Below, piece after piece: positions 21,647 to 24,520 of a stretch of DNA of 24,520 nucleotides. Positions within the stretch are counted from its first letter, which is position 1, and each line of letters begins with the position of its first letter. The stretch is taken from assembly GCA_964532995.1 (NCBI GenBank), contig CAZHJN010000031.1, positions 1 to 24,520 on the forward strand, in the 5' to 3' direction. The notes beneath the pieces are model-generated. The model worked only from the letters and a program-made list of their open reading frames with translations, was not told where the DNA came from and searched no databases. The translations under genes were made by a program, and so were the position numbers. This DNA is from DTJG01 sp964532995 (GTDB taxonomy: Bacteria > Ratteibacteria > UBA8468 > B48-G9 > DTJG01).

Positions 21647-24520
21647 TCAGTAATAGATTTTTATAAAGTCTGTCTCCCTTAAAGGAAGAGAGAACCTGAT
21701 TTTACGATCTCTGTGAGAAAACCTCAGCTGCCCTCTGTTGACGCTCTCAACCTTTTTGATATTTTTCAGAGCAACAACCTCAATCTCCACATTTTCAAGT
21801 GGCTGAAATGAATAGTTTGAAAGAACCACGACGCTTCCTTTTTCACCATCCATAACCACTGCATCCACCAGCGCATGCGAGCAGTATAGAGGCAGATTTA
21901 CTTTTGCCTCAAAAACAGGCTGGCAGATAAGATCTCTGTATTCTTCTGGATACCCCCAGGGCTCAAAAGCTCTTTTGATCAAAAGCTTTTCTGAAACAAC
22001 AGAAGACGGATCCGGTTCTTCAAGGGCCGCCAGATCAGGTATGCTTTTCATCAGAGTATTTCTGTGTATGAGGGCTTTCCTCATATATGCGGTGGCGGGA
22101 AGAAAACCGAGACAATAAACGGTTCCCCTGCCATATTTGCCCTTAATCACAGCCGGCGTCGAATCAGAAAAGGTTGCAACAACAACAGAGCCTGGTTTTG
22201 CCTGCAGGACCTGTTTAACTGAAACAACATCAATTCTGGAACTGTCCTTTCTGACACAAACAGTATCTGCCACTGTCAGATAGTCAAGATACCTGCCGCT
22301 GTTGAGAAATCTTTCCTTTTCCTCTGGTTTGGAACGGACAGCCGGTAAAATGTTTTCTATGATCGAACAGCTTTTATTGAACTGGTTCTTCATACCCGCA
22401 CCGGCTGTTAATACAAGATAACCGCCACCAGAAACCCATTTTTTTAGCTGTTCAGCAGCCTTTTCAGAAATGCATGTTCCGGAAAGATATGCGACCCTGT
22501 AGTCCTTTAACCAGCCCTGTTCTATCATTTTCTCTGAAAGAAAGTCAACCGGTATCTGTTTATGTGCAAGTGCAAGCCATGTATGCATCCTTTCAAAACC
22601 ATAGGCATAGTTTTCTCCAAGTTCCCAGATATCCGCAGAAGAAGAATAGATGATTGCAACCTGGCTTTTCCTCTTTTTTGCCGGATAAAGAAGGTCCTCT
22701 GCTGCACCGATTTCTTTTACAATCTCTGCGACCGCATACCACATGTCGGTACGGGCCTGGATGGAATGATTGTTCCAGGGAGGTCCTGCCTCGTGTGCTG
22801 ACCAGACAGGTCCATACCAGTAGGCATTCAGTATCTTATGGTCCCTTGCCACATGGCTGGCGGTGTATGTCTTAAATGTCCAGGAAGACCTGCCAGCATA
22901 TCCAATGAGGTAATGACCGAGAACCTGATTGTTTTTCATTGCGGCAGACCTCATCAACTCTGAGTTATAGCCGGTGCATTGCCTTGTTGAAGAACCATTT
23001 GCCCAGTCCTCGCTCCACAGGGAGTTGTTGTCATCTGAATCAAGAAGGTCAAAATAGTCAACTCCAATGCAGCCGAAGTTCGCGACATAAACAGCGCCAT
23101 CAGAAAAATTAACATTCACAGGGAACTTTGCGCCATAAGCTTTCTCCAGTGCCTCTCTCTGCAGGCGCAGAATCCTGCTCAGACTGTAGGTGCGGAATTT
23201 CTGGGTATAGTAGTATAATTCCGGTTGGATTTCTTTTTCTTTTGCATCAACCGGTCGGACAGAAAGCCAGTCACTGACACCAAAATTCTGTGGAGTAAGT
23301 TTCAGGTTACCAAGATACTCTCTGAATTTTTCAGTACAGATCTGGCATTTCAGCATATGTTCTGCGGAAAGACCACCGGGTTCGTCCATGAGCATACAGT
23401 AAGCAATATCTCCAGCATTTCTACCCTCTTTTTTGAACTGTTCTGCTTCCGCTTTTGCGCAATTCTCAACAGCTGACACATCTATTCCACAGTAGCAGGA
23501 GTAGTCCTTTCTTAAACCGGTGTTCCAGACATTTGAAGACAGGATTATTTTTTTTCTGTTGGAAAAACTGAAATAATCAAGAGTTTTCCATTCTCTGTCA
23601 AAAGTTTTCCTGTCCACCGGCGCAACGACAGGACTGATCTGCCGGGCTACAGTTGGAAGATTGGCTGAGACAAAGAATGGAAAATTTACAGGATTTTTTC
23701 CTTTCTCCGGCCATTTCATGTTATCGGCAATACTGCCGTATTTTTCTGCCAGTTCAAGGTCTGTTACAAATTTTTCAGGATGCTGTCTGAAGTCAGGAGG
23801 GATGATAATTCTCATTGATCCGTAAACATCTCTCTGGATGGTTTTTACTATGGCTTTTTCCTGTGGTTCATAGGCAAACTCAAATTTTGCATTAAGCCTG
23901 GGAGCGATATCCGCATATGCATATCTTGCTGAAAGGGTCAGGTTTACGCCTGAATCGAAGTACATCAGCCTTGTTATGTTCAACCAAGCAGTTTTCTGGC
24001 CATTGGTGAAGAAACTTTTCTGTCCCTGAGAAGGCTGGACATTCTGTTCCAGGCCTGCTGTAGATAGAGCGTAGTGACAGTACCATGGAGCGCGATAGTA
24101 GTTGCCAAAGATATGCACATAGAAAGGTTTCTCGTGTCCTTCGCCAAAGGTTATTCTTAAGTATAACTGCGGTCCATATGGTGTGTGGTCAGGTTGCTGG
24201 TCGGTCCTGTCTGTTATGAGAATGCAATCAATGGCCCTTGTATAAAAATAATAGGGAACACTCTTATCAATCTTGCTGATGGTTATTCTGTATCTTCCTG
24301 GATTCAGCGGTGTTTCAAAACCATCCCAGATGTAGTCTAGGTCGACATATTCACTTTTTCTTTCCTTATCAAAATCCCTGCTGGCGAGCTTTTTTTCTCC
24401 GGAAAAAATACTTATATTGAATGGACCCCTGTGATAATAGGATTGAAGATAACGAACCCAGATTCTGTAAGTGCCTTCTTTAACAATTTCAAAATCCTTC
24501 CAGGCCTTAGATTCAAAATC
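21647..24520 (-). CDS. large GH42-like glycoside hydrolase family protein (5' part missing)
   Basis: The frame is open from the right edge to the TGA at 21649-21647, giving 957 residues without a start. The GTG at 24118 is internal, because coding sequence continues upstream to 24520. That upstream part looks like a beta-sandwich carbohydrate-binding domain, with YRIWVRYL, LDYIWDGF, LNPGRYRITI and a closing AIDCILITD. A TIM-barrel part follows with CMLMDEPGG (Glu codon at 23381-23383) and SLWSEDWANG (Glu codon at 23009-23011), two candidate catalytic acids. Next comes a flavodoxin- or GATase-like domain of the beta-galactosidase trimerisation type (QVAIIYSSSADIWEL, DYRVAYLSGT, WVSGGGYLVLTAGAG). 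The C-terminal end is beta-rich. Substrate is unknown. A secretion signal, if any, lies outside the window. Confidence 0.75.
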   Translation of the reverse strand, partial: DFESKAWKDFEIVKEGTYRIWVRYLQSYYHRGPFNISIFSGEKKLASRDFDKERKSEYVDLDYIWDGFETPLNPGRYRITISKIDKSVPYYFYTRAIDCILITDRTDQQPDHTPYGPQLYLRITFGEGHEKPFYVHIFGNYYRAPWYCHYALSTAGLEQNVQPSQGQKSFFTNGQKTAWLNITRLMYFDSGVNLTLSARYAYADIAPRLNAKFEFAYEPQEKAIVKTIQRDVYGSMRIIIPPDFRQHPEKFVTDLELAEKYGSIADNMKWPEKGKNPVNFPFFVSANLPTVARQISPVVAPVDRKTFDREWKTLDYFSFSNRKKIILSSNVWNTGLRKDYSCYCGIDVSAVENCAKAEAEQFKKEGRNAGDIAYCMLMDEPGGLSAEHMLKCQICTEKFREYLGNLKLTPQNFGVSDWLSVRPVDAKEKEIQPELYYYTQKFRTYSLSRILRLQREALEKAYGAKFPVNVNFSDGAVYVANFGCIGVDYFDLLDSDDNNSLWSEDWANGSSTRQCTGYNSELMRSAAMKNNQVLGHYLIGYAGRSSWTFKTYTASHVARDHKILNAYWYGPVWSAHEAGPPWNNHSIQARTDMWYAVAEIVKEIGAAEDLLYPAKKRKSQVAIIYSSSADIWELGENYAYGFERMHTWLALAHKQIPVDFLSEKMIEQGWLKDYRVAYLSGTCISEKAAEQLKKWVSGGGYLVLTAGAGMKNQFNKSCSIIENILPAVRSKPEEKERFLNSGRYLDYLTVADTVCVRKDSSRIDVVSVKQVLQAKPGSVVVATFSDSTPAVIKGKYGRGTVYCLGFLPATAYMRKALIHRNTLMKSIPDLAALEEPDPSSVVSEKLLIKRAFEPWGYPEEYRDLICQPVFEAKVNLPLYCSHALVDAVVMDGEKGSVVVLSNYSFQPLENVEIEVVALKNIKKVESVNRGQLRFSHRDRKIRFSLPLRETDFIKIYY

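Noticed and set aside
1..24520. CRISPR array, insertion sequence, phage or defence genes
   Set aside because: No regularly spaced repeats, transposase, integrase or recognisable defence domains were seen on either strand.

Overview
The window is a gene-dense bacterial chromosome segment of low-to-moderate GC. Gene density, AGGAG-type ribosome binding sites, sigma70-like promoters, a tRNA-Phe without encoded CCA, and complete carB, serS, secA, dnaA and dnaN all indicate a bacterium. The mix of uncharacterised carbohydrate-active proteins with single-copy housekeeping genes resembles PVC-related or Omnitrophota-like candidate phyla. That placement is an impression and was not computed. No mobile element, CRISPR array or rRNA is visible, and no stretch over about 300 bases lacks a gene.

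Left part (1-5943). The first five codons of a minus-strand gene sit at the edge, followed by a frameshifted gene of a conserved uncharacterised family (207-688). A 749-residue protein, probably a polysaccharide-lyase-like toroid, is transcribed leftward. Divergent from it is a rightward cluster: a DegT/DnrJ-type aminotransferase, an amidohydrolase and a secreted NAGPA-type phosphodiester glycosidase. These look like an uncharacterised sugar or glycan pathway.

Middle (5948-15817). Every gene is on the minus strand. Transcribed first is a four-gene set: enolase-superfamily sugar-acid dehydratase-like protein, D-2-hydroxyacid dehydrogenase-like protein, iron-sulfur-type flavoprotein, FkbM methyltransferase. 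A near-consensus promoter overlapping a short terminator follows. After it come ftsB, serS, an M20 amidohydrolase, a 91-residue unknown protein and carB.

Right part (15966-21638). tRNA-Phe, secA, dnaA, dnaN and dciA run rightward. secA/dnaA and dnaN/dciA overlap by four bases. A perfect DnaA box plus a near match lie in the first codons of dnaA. An AT-rich dnaA-dnaN gap carries a phased repeat and a good dnaN promoter. This may be at or near the replication origin. The window ends in a convergent gene, cut by the right edge, for a large GH42-like protein.

The most notable points are the Cys-rich insertion in SecA, the secA-dnaA fusion of transcription units with DnaA boxes inside dnaA, the dehydrogenase lacking its catalytic Glu, the probable non-standard start of the glycosidase, and the frameshifted conserved gene.
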